Shown here one piece after another: positions 55,699 to 63,899 of a stretch of DNA of 64,000 nucleotides (positions are counted from its first letter, which is position 1; each line of letters begins with the position of its first letter). The position numbers were made by a program, and so were the translations under genes. The notes under the pieces were generated by a model. That model was given only the letters and a program-made list of their open reading frames with translations. It searched no databases and was not told where the DNA came from. This DNA comes from Microcoleus sp. AS-A8. Its GTDB lineage: Bacteria > Cyanobacteriota > Cyanobacteriia > Cyanobacteriales > Coleofasciculaceae. Where the stretch lies: NCBI GenBank assembly GCA_039962225.1, contig JAMPKV010000012.1, positions 62,001-126,000 of the forward strand. The letters run 5' to 3'.

Positions 55699-56754
55699 AT
55701 GTTTCACCGTCGATTATTTAAGCTGCTTGTCTGTCTAACTCTTAGCCTTCTCTTAACTTTAACTGGACTGGTTCCAGCTCTTGGAAAAATTTATCCAGCT
55801 TATGCCGTTGATGTACTAAAAACACCTAGAGGGAATGTAACTGCTTTCGCGAGTACTAATGAATCAACCGACTGGTATCAAATTGACAAAGAGCTGATAG
55901 ATGCAGTCAGAAGATCACATGATAGTACGGAAGAGTTTGCGGCTTATGAATTAGATGATTGGCTCAATAAATTAATGGTTAAGGTAGATCATAAATTTCT
56001 AAATTGGTACTTTAGCTATTTTAATCAGAAAGCGATGGAATTTGGCATTCCTTTCGCTTGGTTAGCATTTAAAGCAGACTTCCTGAACTTATTAAAGAAA
56101 GAAGATGAAACACATATAAATGCAAATCAAATTTTACAAAGAAGAATGATTAATGATTTGCAAAATAAATTTAGTGAACTCGTATTAAGCCCAGAAGAAG
56201 CCCAAACATCTTTATCAAGATTAACAGAAAGGGTTGCCCGTAATTATGCTTCAGGGCTAGGTATGCAGTTAGCTACAATCAAAAACTCCTACAAAATTCC
56301 AGATAGAGAGTGGGAAAGATATTTAAATACTCTTGCCAGCCTAGTCTATGACACTGGGGCTAGTAACTATAGTTTGTCACCAGAAAGTATAACAAGTAAT
56401 CTAGCAACTAAATCAATAATTGTTGGTACAGCAGGCATAGGTGGTAAATTAGCTCTAAATTTTGCTGCTAAAGCGGCTGCCAAGATAGCGGCGAAAGCTG
56501 GAGGTGCAATAGCGACTAAGGTGGCTGCTCAACTTATAGATCCCGTTTTGGCAGTAGGAATTTTGATTTGGGATACATGGGATTACAACAACATGGTTAA
56601 TGCATCTCGACCCGTACTCCGTCAAAATATTCTGGAACACTTAAATGAAGTAAAGCTATCAATTCTTGATTCACCTGAGAACAGTATCATGGCATCCATT
56701 GAAGATGTGGAACGCAAAATAATCACTGCATTGGAATCTAGCCCAACTTCTTAA
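55699..56754 (+). CDS. unrecognised exported protein, paralogue B of a tandem pair
   Basis: A 351-residue protein. The N-terminus is a signal peptide (MFHRRLFKLLVCLTLSLLLT, ending near AYAVD) rather than the cytoplasmic arm and anchor of paralogue A. The mature part follows A block by block: ELDDWLNKLMVKVDHKFLNW with YFSYFNQKAMEF, IPDREWERYLNTL, the Ala/Lys-rich AAKAAAKIAAKAGGAIATKV, LAVGILIWDTWDYN, and the closing LNEVKLSILDSPENSIM. The shared domain therefore lies outside the cytoplasmic membrane in both, if A has its N-terminus inside. The gene is more AT-rich than A. It starts 82 bases after A and is probably co-transcribed. Confidence 0.75.
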   Translation: MFHRRLFKLLVCLTLSLLLTLTGLVPALGKIYPAYAVDVLKTPRGNVTAFASTNESTDWYQIDKELIDAVRRSHDSTEEFAAYELDDWLNKLMVKVDHKFLNWYFSYFNQKAMEFGIPFAWLAFKADFLNLLKKEDETHINANQILQRRMINDLQNKFSELVLSPEEAQTSLSRLTERVARNYASGLGMQLATIKNSYKIPDREWERYLNTLASLVYDTGASNYSLSPESITSNLATKSIIVGTAGIGGKLALNFAAKAAAKIAAKAGGAIATKVAAQLIDPVLAVGILIWDTWDYNNMVNASRPVLRQNILEHLNEVKLSILDSPENSIMASIEDVERKIITALESSPTS

Positions 56755-56819
56755 ATAAAATGTGTAAGTTTTAAGAATAGGAATAACGGCACTATTGGTC
56801 GAAGAAAGAATCCTCAAAA

Positions 56820-57542
56820 ATGTCTAAAGTTAACCAAGTAATTGAATCGCTTATGTCTAAAATTAAGCAGGTAATTCAAGGGATTGAGCGCTGGGCTAAT
56901 CTGATTGGACTTATCATCGCTGTGATTGCGCTGATTTATACTATCCTTCCCTATTACAATGGCTCAGTCAATGTTACGAATTTTGATGGCTCAGTCAAAG
57001 TTACAAATTTTCAAGAGGCTAACCTCTGTAACGGATACCTGGTTAACGATCCCTTATCTGACGTGCTGACGAACACTAGTCTCAGCGACAAGGAAAAAGA
57101 CTATCTGGAAAGCAAAATCAACTGCTATCGCGATCAAATACAGAAGAACCGCAACGATGCAGGATTATACACGAATATAGGCGAAGCTGAGCGACGATTA
57201 GGCAATTTGGAAGCTGCTCGTAAAGCTCATCAAAAAGCCTTGGAGTTAAAACCAGACTTGCCAGAAGCAAGAATAGGGTTGGCACTGGTAGAGCAAGACA
57301 TGGAAAATACGGTAGCTGCTAACCAAGCGATTCAAGGAGTGTTAGCTGTACATCCTAGGAATGCAATCGCTCATTTCTACCAAGGTACGATTCTTTATGC
57401 TCAAAACCAGTTGAAGGATGCAACAGTAGCGTGGCAAAAGGCGAAAGAATTAGATCCAAAGCTGCCTAAGCTCGTCAGCAGTTGGAAATTGCCTAATATG
57501 AAACATGTACTAGGCTGGCAAAAGAACGAGCCAAGTGTTTAG
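56820..57542 (+). CDS. membrane-anchored TPR protein
   Basis: A 240-residue protein with an amphipathic start, one transmembrane helix (about 27-46; LIGLIIAVIALIYTILPYY), a duplicated motif (SVNVTNFDG / SVKVTNFQE) and three or so tetratricopeptide repeats (about 118-225: AGLYTNIGEAERRLGNLEAA, RKAHQKALELKPDLPEARIG, NAIAHFYQGTILYAQNQLKD). TPRs bind partner proteins. It follows paralogue B by 65 bases on the same strand. With A and B it may form one envelope complex in which the TPR domain, probably on the outer side of the membrane, docks the shared domain; this is inference from the arrangement. Confidence 0.78.
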   Translation: MSKVNQVIESLMSKIKQVIQGIERWANLIGLIIAVIALIYTILPYYNGSVNVTNFDGSVKVTNFQEANLCNGYLVNDPLSDVLTNTSLSDKEKDYLESKINCYRDQIQKNRNDAGLYTNIGEAERRLGNLEAARKAHQKALELKPDLPEARIGLALVEQDMENTVAANQAIQGVLAVHPRNAIAHFYQGTILYAQNQLKDATVAWQKAKELDPKLPKLVSSWKLPNMKHVLGWQKNEPSV

Positions 57543-57735
57543 CCTAATTGCTAAGAAATTTTTTCTTACCTCGTTATAATTCCTTACCTACCTCTACTCC
57601 TCCGGATTGAGGGAAAAATAAAAGAAACAGGATTAAACTAACTAGATTAGTTGCCAAAACTGTAACCACTGGAACACCTCTCACTGAAACAGGTCATCTT
57701 AAAAGAGGAAATGCATCAGCAAGTGAGGTAGTGGG

Positions 57736-59022
57736 ATGAATCGACAAAAACTCAATCGAGTGGGTGCTATTGTGGCAGCAGGGATTGTTCTCTCAGGACT
57801 AGTGGGAGGGTTGATGGCGCAGAAAATCGACGCTCTTGACTCCCACCCTAACTCCCAAAAACCTGAGAATTCACGTTTAATGGCACAATCGCCCAATCGA
57901 CCCGTGGATTCAAAGCTTGTTGATGCGAATACAAAATTTGGTTTCAAGCTGTTCCAAGAGGTTCTTAAAGAGGACAGCAACAAGAATGTTTTTGTCTCGC
58001 CTACCAGTATAGCGATCGCACTTTCCATGACTTACAACGGGGCGAGTGGCGAAACGCAACAAGGAATGGCAAAAGCGCTGGAACTCCAAGGCATAAGCTT
58101 ACAAGACATCAACCAGGCGAATGAAACTTTAAAATCCTCCTTAGAAAAAGCTGATCCTGATGTTCAGCTATCCATTGCCAACTCCCTCTGGGCTAAGCAA
58201 GGCACCCCATTCAAGCCGGAATTTATACAAAGAAATCAACAATTTTATAAGGCCAAAGTAACTGAACTAAACTTTGCGAGTCCTGACGCCGCTAAAACTA
58301 TAAACGGTTGGGTTCAAGAAAATACTCGTGGAAAAATAGATCAAATTGTTAATCAAATTCAACCCGAAGATGTTCTCTTTTTAATTAACGCTGTTTATTT
58401 CAAAGGGAACTGGACAAAGCAGTTCGATAAAAGTCAAACCGCTGAACGCCCATTCTATCTGTCGAATGGTAGCCAGAAGCAACATCCCATGATGTCTCAG
58501 TCCGGTAAGTATCGATATTATGAAAATGACTCTTTCCAGGCGGTGAGTCTACCTTACGGGAAAGGGCGTCTGAGTTTGTATGTTTTCCTGCCCAAAAAAG
58601 ATACCAATTTAGTCGCTTTTCAACAGCAACTCTCTCTCGAAAACTGGCAACTATGGATGAACCAATTCCAAATGCGGTCTGGTTCACTTCAGTTGCCTCG
58701 CTTCAAATTTGACTACAATATTCAACTCAACAGCGCCCTAAAAGCCCTGGGGATGGAGTCGGCTTTCAATACTGGAGCCAATTTTTCAAATATGACTTCA
58801 GCTTCAGTTGCCATTGATCAAGTCAGGCACAAAACCTTCGTAGAAGTGAATGAAGAAGGCACAGAAGCCGCTGCGGCAACCTCTGTGGGTGTAATGCTAA
58901 CCTCAGCCCAAATGCCAACAGAACCCTTCCAAATGGTGGTTGACCGCCCCTTCTTCTGTGCGATTCGGGATAATCAAACAGGAACGCTTCTATTCATGGG
59001 TTCCATCAAAGAACCGAAGTAA
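57736..59022 (+). CDS. exported serpin (serine/cysteine protease inhibitor)
   Basis: A 428-residue serpin. Residues 11-28 are a signal peptide or anchor without a lipobox cysteine, then a linker and the serpin fold from about 60 (NVFVSPTSIAIALSMTYNGA, SIANSLWAKQG, VNQIQPEDVLFLINAVYFKG). The reactive loop is intact: hinge EEGTEAAAATS (373-383) with small residues, as in inhibitory serpins. Counting from P17 (Glu373), P1-P1' would be Thr389-Ser390 (VMLTSAQM), which suggests an elastase- or papain-like target. The end FFCAIRDNQTGTLLFMGSI matches the shutter region. A GAGG site precedes the ATG. An extracellular or periplasmic role is likely. Confidence 0.95.
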   Translation: MNRQKLNRVGAIVAAGIVLSGLVGGLMAQKIDALDSHPNSQKPENSRLMAQSPNRPVDSKLVDANTKFGFKLFQEVLKEDSNKNVFVSPTSIAIALSMTYNGASGETQQGMAKALELQGISLQDINQANETLKSSLEKADPDVQLSIANSLWAKQGTPFKPEFIQRNQQFYKAKVTELNFASPDAAKTINGWVQENTRGKIDQIVNQIQPEDVLFLINAVYFKGNWTKQFDKSQTAERPFYLSNGSQKQHPMMSQSGKYRYYENDSFQAVSLPYGKGRLSLYVFLPKKDTNLVAFQQQLSLENWQLWMNQFQMRSGSLQLPRFKFDYNIQLNSALKALGMESAFNTGANFSNMTSASVAIDQVRHKTFVEVNEEGTEAAAATSVGVMLTSAQMPTEPFQMVVDRPFFCAIRDNQTGTLLFMGSIKEPK

Positions 59023-59037
59023 AAAGATTATCTAACA

Positions 59038-60009
59038 ATGAAATCCATGAAATTTTGGGTAGGGGGAACTGATAATGATTGGTTTCAATTTTTATCAAAA
59101 AAATTGCCAGATGAAGTAAATTTTTGGCAACCAAGTGGAGAACCACCATTCACAACAGCAGTTGAACCAGGAGCGCCTTTCCTATTTAAATTGAAGCGTC
59201 CCTACCATGACATCGCAGATGGAGGAATCTTTGTTAAGCATACAAATCTTCCCGTTTCACTTGCATGGGAAATTTTTGGAGAGAAAAATGGCACATCTAG
59301 TTATGGAGAGTTATTGGATAAAATTTTAAGCTATACAAAAAATAAAGGTCAAACTCAAATAGATCCCTCCATTACCTGTGTTGTAGTCACCCAGCCATTC
59401 TTTTTTAACCAAAATGATTGGATTCCAGCCCCAGAGAATTTGAGTCGTTCCGTAGTTAGGGGGAAGAAGTATGGTACTGATGAACCAATAGGAGCAAGAT
59501 TGTGGGCAGATGTGCAAGCACAATTAAATGGAGTTTCCCCAGATATAAGCGAGATAGAATCTACTTCAGTCTCTGAAGAGGGTGGACGTTATGGTTCTCC
59601 ATACCTGCGGGCTAATCGTTTAGGTCAAGGTGCTTTTCAAGTTATTGTAAGGGATGCCTACAATAGACAATGTGCAATCACTGGAGAACCTCTACTCCAT
59701 GTATTAGATGCAGCTCATATCAAACCCTATTCTGAATCAGGGCCACATACCGTTAATAATGGTCTTTTACTAAGGGTAGATTGGCATAGGCTATTTGATA
59801 GGTTTTTCATCACAATTAAGGAATCTAAAAATAAAGACTTTCGGATAGAAGTTAGTAAGCGTATTAGAGAAGACTGTGAGAATGGTGGATATTATTATGG
59901 GTTTCATAGAGAACCTTTAAAAGTGTTACCTTCTCAAACTGAAGATTTACCTGCCAAAGAGTACCTTGAATGGCACAATAATAACTTTGATTGTAGAGAG
60001 TACCACTAA
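59038..60009 (+). CDS. HNH endonuclease with N-terminal EVE/PUA-like domain
   Basis: A 323-residue protein starting 15 bases after the serpin stop. Residues 1-140 (FWVGGTDNDWFQFLSKKLPD, VNFWQPSGEPPF, VSLAWEIFGEKNG) match the N-terminal domain of a common group of putative HNH restriction enzymes and have a PUA/EVE-like layout often tied to modified-base recognition. The HNH domain is around 200-265: QCAITGEPLLHVLDAAHIKP (HNH first His), NNGLLLRVDWHRLFD (Asn and final His). No methyltransferase gene is adjacent, which fits a modification-dependent (type IV-like) nuclease; this is inference. The short distance to the serpin gene suggests a shared transcript. Confidence 0.85.
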   Translation: MKSMKFWVGGTDNDWFQFLSKKLPDEVNFWQPSGEPPFTTAVEPGAPFLFKLKRPYHDIADGGIFVKHTNLPVSLAWEIFGEKNGTSSYGELLDKILSYTKNKGQTQIDPSITCVVVTQPFFFNQNDWIPAPENLSRSVVRGKKYGTDEPIGARLWADVQAQLNGVSPDISEIESTSVSEEGGRYGSPYLRANRLGQGAFQVIVRDAYNRQCAITGEPLLHVLDAAHIKPYSESGPHTVNNGLLLRVDWHRLFDRFFITIKESKNKDFRIEVSKRIREDCENGGYYYGFHREPLKVLPSQTEDLPAKEYLEWHNNNFDCREYH

Positions 60010-60079
60010 ATTAAAAATTTAGTAGGGGCTTCCGTCTTTCATTACGAATTACGAATTAGTAATTATTTGATTACACTAT

Positions 60080-60916
60080 TTAGTTGGGTGTCTTGCTAAC
60101 AATCCCCGACCACTGAACTTTTTTGAGCTTATCCCGGCGATAGGAAAAGAAATGTTCAGGTTCCTGATAAGTGCAGTAAGGCGCGATCGCAACTTGCTCA
60201 GAAGGGATACCCAATTGTTCTAGCTGCATCGCATTCACCCGCCGCACATCTAAGCGCACTCGTCCCGGATGCGCGTCTTCGAGTATCGGGGAGTCGGGTA
60301 GCTGCTGCAAGAAATCAAGAATAGCATCTGGAGATTCTGCTTTATCTTGTGGTATAATGCTTGCCCCTACTTCAGCCGCAACCGTCTCGGATACCTGATA
60401 CACCTCACCCGCGATCGCAGGCCCCATGGCAATCCGCAAATCTTCCAAGCGGCTACCGGAGTCCATAAGTCGTGCGATCGCATTGGGTACGATTCGAGTC
60501 GCCGTACCCCGCCAACCCGCATGTACGGCAGCAACCTGTCCGGTTTTTTCATCCGCAATCAACACAGGCGTACAATCTGCCGTACAAACCCACACGGCCT
60601 GCTGAGGTTGCTCTGTGAGGATACCATCAGCCGAGGGTCGTTCCGGCTCCTCTTGAGCGTCGTTGTTTACAGAAACCGCGCTTTCAATCTCAGAAGGCGT
60701 CAGTACTGTGTTGCCATGCACCTGTTTAACGCGATAAACCTGAGCTTCAGGCCGGAGGACGCTCACCATTTCCGACGGCAAACGGGGCGAAAAGGCTGAA
60801 GTGAAAAAGCCATGTTCCCAGTCTTGCAGAAGGCTACAGGTCAGATAAGGCATGTCTTCCCAGGTTTGCCAGTACCAAGTATGCATCACAGTTTTTTGAA
60901 TAATTGTTTCAATCAC
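60080..60916 (-). CDS. pgeF: peptidoglycan editing factor PgeF / YfiH-type laccase-fold enzyme
   Basis: A 278-residue protein of the YfiH family (COG1496). Metal-site residues are in place: His67 in KQVHGNTVL, Cys115 in CTADCTPVLI and His132 in VHAGWRGTA. E. coli PgeF removes non-canonical L-Ser from peptidoglycan precursors; family members also show purine nucleoside phosphorylase/deaminase activity. The GTG at 60916 has AGGG upstream; an ATG ten codons later (MHTWYWQTWEDMPYL) is an equally good start by comparison with the family. It lies back to back with birA. Confidence 0.92.
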   Translation of the reverse strand: MIETIIQKTVMHTWYWQTWEDMPYLTCSLLQDWEHGFFTSAFSPRLPSEMVSVLRPEAQVYRVKQVHGNTVLTPSEIESAVSVNNDAQEEPERPSADGILTEQPQQAVWVCTADCTPVLIADEKTGQVAAVHAGWRGTATRIVPNAIARLMDSGSRLEDLRIAMGPAIAGEVYQVSETVAAEVGASIIPQDKAESPDAILDFLQQLPDSPILEDAHPGRVRLDVRRVNAMQLEQLGIPSEQVAIAPYCTYQEPEHFFSYRRDKLKKVQWSGIVSKTPN

Positions 60917-61024
60917 GCTCGATGACCCTGTAGAAAAGCTGCCCTAAAATCTAAAATCAGGATTTCTTTAAATTCTGATTGATCTATGCTAACGTAGGCA
61001 ACAATTTCCTTTGTTCCCGTAATA

Positions 61025-61849
61025 ATGGGATTTAACCAGCAACAGTATAAGATAGCTCTCGAAGAAGTGGGGGAACGGCTATCTGTGGGGAGCAACGTCC
61101 CAGGAATTGGGGAACCCCAAGAGCTGTCCCTCCATCTATTTGCAATGCTCCCTTCCACCAACCAAACCTTGTGGGACTTACTCAACCAGGGTGCAAGCCA
61201 TGGAACCGTTGTGATTGCTGCTCAACAAACAGCAGGACGGGGCCAGTGGGGGCGTCAATGGGAATCAACATTGGGTGGACTATACTTATCCGTGGCCTTA
61301 ACGCCCCAACTTCAGGCATCCAATAGTGCTCAGCTAACCATGTCGAGTGCATGGGGAATTGCTACGGCCTTAAGGAGTTACGATATTCCAGTCGCCCTCA
61401 AGTGGCCGAATGATTTACTACTTTTGGGGCGAAAGTTAGGGGGTATTCTCACCGAAACCCGTGTGCATCAGGGTGAAATTACCAAAGCCGTCGTTGGTGT
61501 CGGGATTAACTGGAGCAATCGTGTCCCTGAATGGGGTATCACTCTGCAATCCTTTTATGAAACACACTTAAGCACAAGGGTTACTTCCTTAGAAGTGTTA
61601 GCCGCCATTGTGATCCAAGGACTCAGATTGGGATACCAACGCTGGTTAGAGCAAGGAATAGAAAGCTTGCTACCATCTTATCTGGAGTTCCTACAGATTC
61701 AAGGACGCCAAGTGATTGTTGATGGCAATCCCGGCATAATTACGGGGGTAACCCCCATAGGGGACCTACGCATCTGCTTAAACTCAGCGACAGCCCCTAC
61801 AGAAATTTGCCTCAAGCCCGGTACAATCAGTCTTGGTTATCGCTGGTAA
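61025..61849 (+). CDS. birA: biotin-[acetyl-CoA-carboxylase] ligase
   Basis: A 274-residue biotin protein ligase that attaches biotin to the BCCP subunit of acetyl-CoA carboxylase. The nucleotide/biotin loop is AAQQTAGRGQWGRQW, then GGLYLSVAL, the catalytic KWPNDLLLLGRKLGGIL and VVGVGINWSNRV. No N-terminal helix-turn-helix is seen, so it is a monofunctional enzyme (group I), not a repressor. The C-terminal SH3-like domain ends ICLKPGTISLGYRW. The ATG is the first possible start and follows aata. Confidence 0.95.
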   Translation: MGFNQQQYKIALEEVGERLSVGSNVPGIGEPQELSLHLFAMLPSTNQTLWDLLNQGASHGTVVIAAQQTAGRGQWGRQWESTLGGLYLSVALTPQLQASNSAQLTMSSAWGIATALRSYDIPVALKWPNDLLLLGRKLGGILTETRVHQGEITKAVVGVGINWSNRVPEWGITLQSFYETHLSTRVTSLEVLAAIVIQGLRLGYQRWLEQGIESLLPSYLEFLQIQGRQVIVDGNPGIITGVTPIGDLRICLNSATAPTEICLKPGTISLGYRW

Positions 61850-61957
61850 TTCTTAAAGGGTGAATCACCAGAGCCAATTCGTATTGATCAGCACATTGAT
61901 TGACTGAAATTCTTTATTCTTCCAAATAAATTAAAATTGATGAGGAGTGAGTCGGAA

Positions 61958-63802
61958 ATGACAAAAAAAACTGCATCTGGGTCTGGTTGCACCCTTTTAA
62001 GCGTCTTCTATCGGTCTCCTCGACTGATGCTGGGGCTAAGTTTATTGAGTGGGTTCAGTATCCTCAGCAGCGGCTTTGTTATCGCCCAGACAGATTCATT
62101 GGTCGATACGGGAACGGCACCCCCCTCGACCTCTGTCAAAGCGGCACCCGCACCGGCACCAGAACCCCCAGCCAGCCGCAAGCCCGTGGTGACCACGATT
62201 ATCGTGCCAGAGACCCCAGCACCCAGAGCCAATCGGGAACATGTAGCCCCAGCTAAACCCCCCGCACCGGTGGCTGCAAAAAAACCAGTTTCTCCATCAC
62301 GAACATCAGAGACAGCCACCCGGAAACCTTCAAGCCAACGAGGAACGCCAGAAACAGCATTTAAAAAACCTTCAAGCCAACGGCGAACACCAGAAACAGC
62401 ATTTAAAAAACCTTCAAGCCAACGGCGAACACCAGAAACAGCATTTAAAAAACCCTCTAGCCAACGACAAACACCAGAAACAGCGCTGAGGAAGCCTCCT
62501 ACCCTACGACGCACCGCTGAGGCCCTAGGCCCCATCATTGCCGTTCGGAAAAAACCCATCTTGGCTGCTCCCGATCTGTCTATACCCGACACTGAAACGG
62601 TAGCGAAGCCTCCTAAGTTGTATCTCAGCCCAGATCGAATCCCAGAGAGCGCACAAGTTCCCAATTTGCCGACAAATCGCTACATTGACCGCACTGACTA
62701 CAATATTGGTGCAAGTCATGGGGATAAGAAACCGCCCTCTGTCGTCCTGAGTGACCGCTCAACCGGTTGTAGAACGGTGTCGCAAAATGGACGACTTTTG
62801 AGTGGAAGCTGTAGGGTTGCTGTGCCTAATCAACCAACAGCGATGCGACAAACGGCGAGGAGAGACATCACGAGAGACATCACGAGAGACATCACGAATA
62901 AACAATCACCCAACCGAGCAATCGCTAACCGACAAACGGATAACGTCAGAATTATCATTCACGAACCACGGCTAGCTAAAGTAACCACTCAGGCACTCCA
63001 ACTGGCTAGACTAACCACTCAAGACGCTGAACTCAATGAAGTAACGACTCAAGAACCTCAGTTGGTTGGAGTAAAAAGACTACCAGCGCCAGCCGTTGCA
63101 TCGACCAAGTCAGTTAACCCTCGTTCAGCGCGATTGAGGCTCAGAGGTATTCGTCGCCCTCGGCAGAAGACCTACTCCGCGTATTCTCCCCGACCCGTCG
63201 ATTTATTGCCGGCTTCGTCCTTCTCTTTCCCTGAAGCTTCAGGGGAAGCTTTGACTTCACCAGGGGGTCAGTCTTACTACAATGTGACCAGCCGACCCGC
63301 AGGGCGTCCCAATGTCGGCAACGCTAATTTCATGTTCCCTCTAGCGATTCCTAACGCCATCACTTCCCTATTTGGTTGGCGGATTCATCCAATTGCAGGT
63401 GATTACCGCTTCCACGCGGGTACTGATATTGGCGCACCCGAAGGGACACCCGTACTCGCGGCGGTTGCGGGTCAGGTGATTACGGCTGACTTCATGGGCG
63501 GCTATGGTCTGACGGTGGTTGTGCAGCATCAGGACGGCAATAACTTAAGCCTCTACGGTCACCTTTCCGAAATCTTTGTCCAACCCGGTGAGCAGGTGGA
63601 ACAGGGCAATGTGATTGGACGGGTTGGCACGACGGGTTATTCTACCGGGCCTCACCTGCACTTTGAATGGCGACATCTGACTCCCAATGGCTGGGTGGCG
63701 TTGGATGCAAGACCCAATATTGAATATGCTTTGGGTCAATTTATCAAATCGCTACAAGTCGCGCAGGCTACGCCGGAGTCAGTCCCGCAACGCGGTTTTT
63801 AA
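61958..63802 (+). CDS. M23 family metallopeptidase with Pro-rich repeat region (LytM-like)
   Basis: About 614 residues. The ATG at 61958 is preferred (GAGGAG about 10 bases upstream). An N-terminal signal/anchor (LMLGLSLLSGFSILSSGFVI) is followed by a long disordered Pro/Ala/Lys-rich region. It contains four to five 14-residue repeats (KPSSQRRTPETAFK), RDIT x3 and looser VTTQ/LTTQ repeats. The last 130 residues are the peptidase: HAGTDIGAPEGTPVLAAVAG with the HxxxD metal motif, GYGLTVVVQHQDGNNLSLYG, and GPHLHFEWR with the HxH motif. These cut peptidoglycan cross-links or act as envelope regulators. The exported repeat region probably spans the cell wall. Confidence 0.93.
   Translation: MTKKTASGSGCTLLSVFYRSPRLMLGLSLLSGFSILSSGFVIAQTDSLVDTGTAPPSTSVKAAPAPAPEPPASRKPVVTTIIVPETPAPRANREHVAPAKPPAPVAAKKPVSPSRTSETATRKPSSQRGTPETAFKKPSSQRRTPETAFKKPSSQRRTPETAFKKPSSQRQTPETALRKPPTLRRTAEALGPIIAVRKKPILAAPDLSIPDTETVAKPPKLYLSPDRIPESAQVPNLPTNRYIDRTDYNIGASHGDKKPPSVVLSDRSTGCRTVSQNGRLLSGSCRVAVPNQPTAMRQTARRDITRDITRDITNKQSPNRAIANRQTDNVRIIIHEPRLAKVTTQALQLARLTTQDAELNEVTTQEPQLVGVKRLPAPAVASTKSVNPRSARLRLRGIRRPRQKTYSAYSPRPVDLLPASSFSFPEASGEALTSPGGQSYYNVTSRPAGRPNVGNANFMFPLAIPNAITSLFGWRIHPIAGDYRFHAGTDIGAPEGTPVLAAVAGQVITADFMGGYGLTVVVQHQDGNNLSLYGHLSEIFVQPGEQVEQGNVIGRVGTTGYSTGPHLHFEWRHLTPNGWVALDARPNIEYALGQFIKSLQVAQATPESVPQRGF
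62320..62503 (+). repeat. tandem 42-bp repeats inside the M23 peptidase gene
   Basis: About four copies of a 42-base unit (aaaccttcaagccaacggcg followed by aacaccagaaacagcattta) follow one another, the middle two identical or nearly so and the outer ones diverged. The unit is in frame (14 residues). The near identity of the inner copies points to recent slippage or unequal crossing-over. Confidence 0.85.
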
Positions 63803-63847
63803 GCAGTCGCCTATTTAACTTGCCAGTTAGTCTTGAGCAGATTTCTG

Positions 63848-63877
63848 TGGGACGGGCATCTTGCCTGTCCCACGGTT
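63848..63877. repeat. GTGGGACGGGCATCTTGCCTGTCCCAC inverted repeat
   Basis: A hairpin-forming repeat with stem GTGGGACGGGCA / TGCCTGTCCCAC, loop TCT, between the convergent M23 gene and the last partial gene. It could stop transcription, but no T tract follows. Repeats with this core are common in filamentous cyanobacteria. Confidence 0.6.
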
Positions 63878-63899
63878 GTTTGTCCAAACTCTCACCCTT

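Noticed and set aside
62320-62503. Regular repeats considered as a CRISPR array.
   Set aside because: The units are directly adjacent, in frame, with no unique spacers, and lie inside a peptidase gene.
62008-62664. A 218-codon reverse-strand frame with repeated RRWLEGFLNAVSGV units.
   Set aside because: It mirrors the tandem repeats of the M23 peptidase gene; the repeat composition keeps the opposite frame open.
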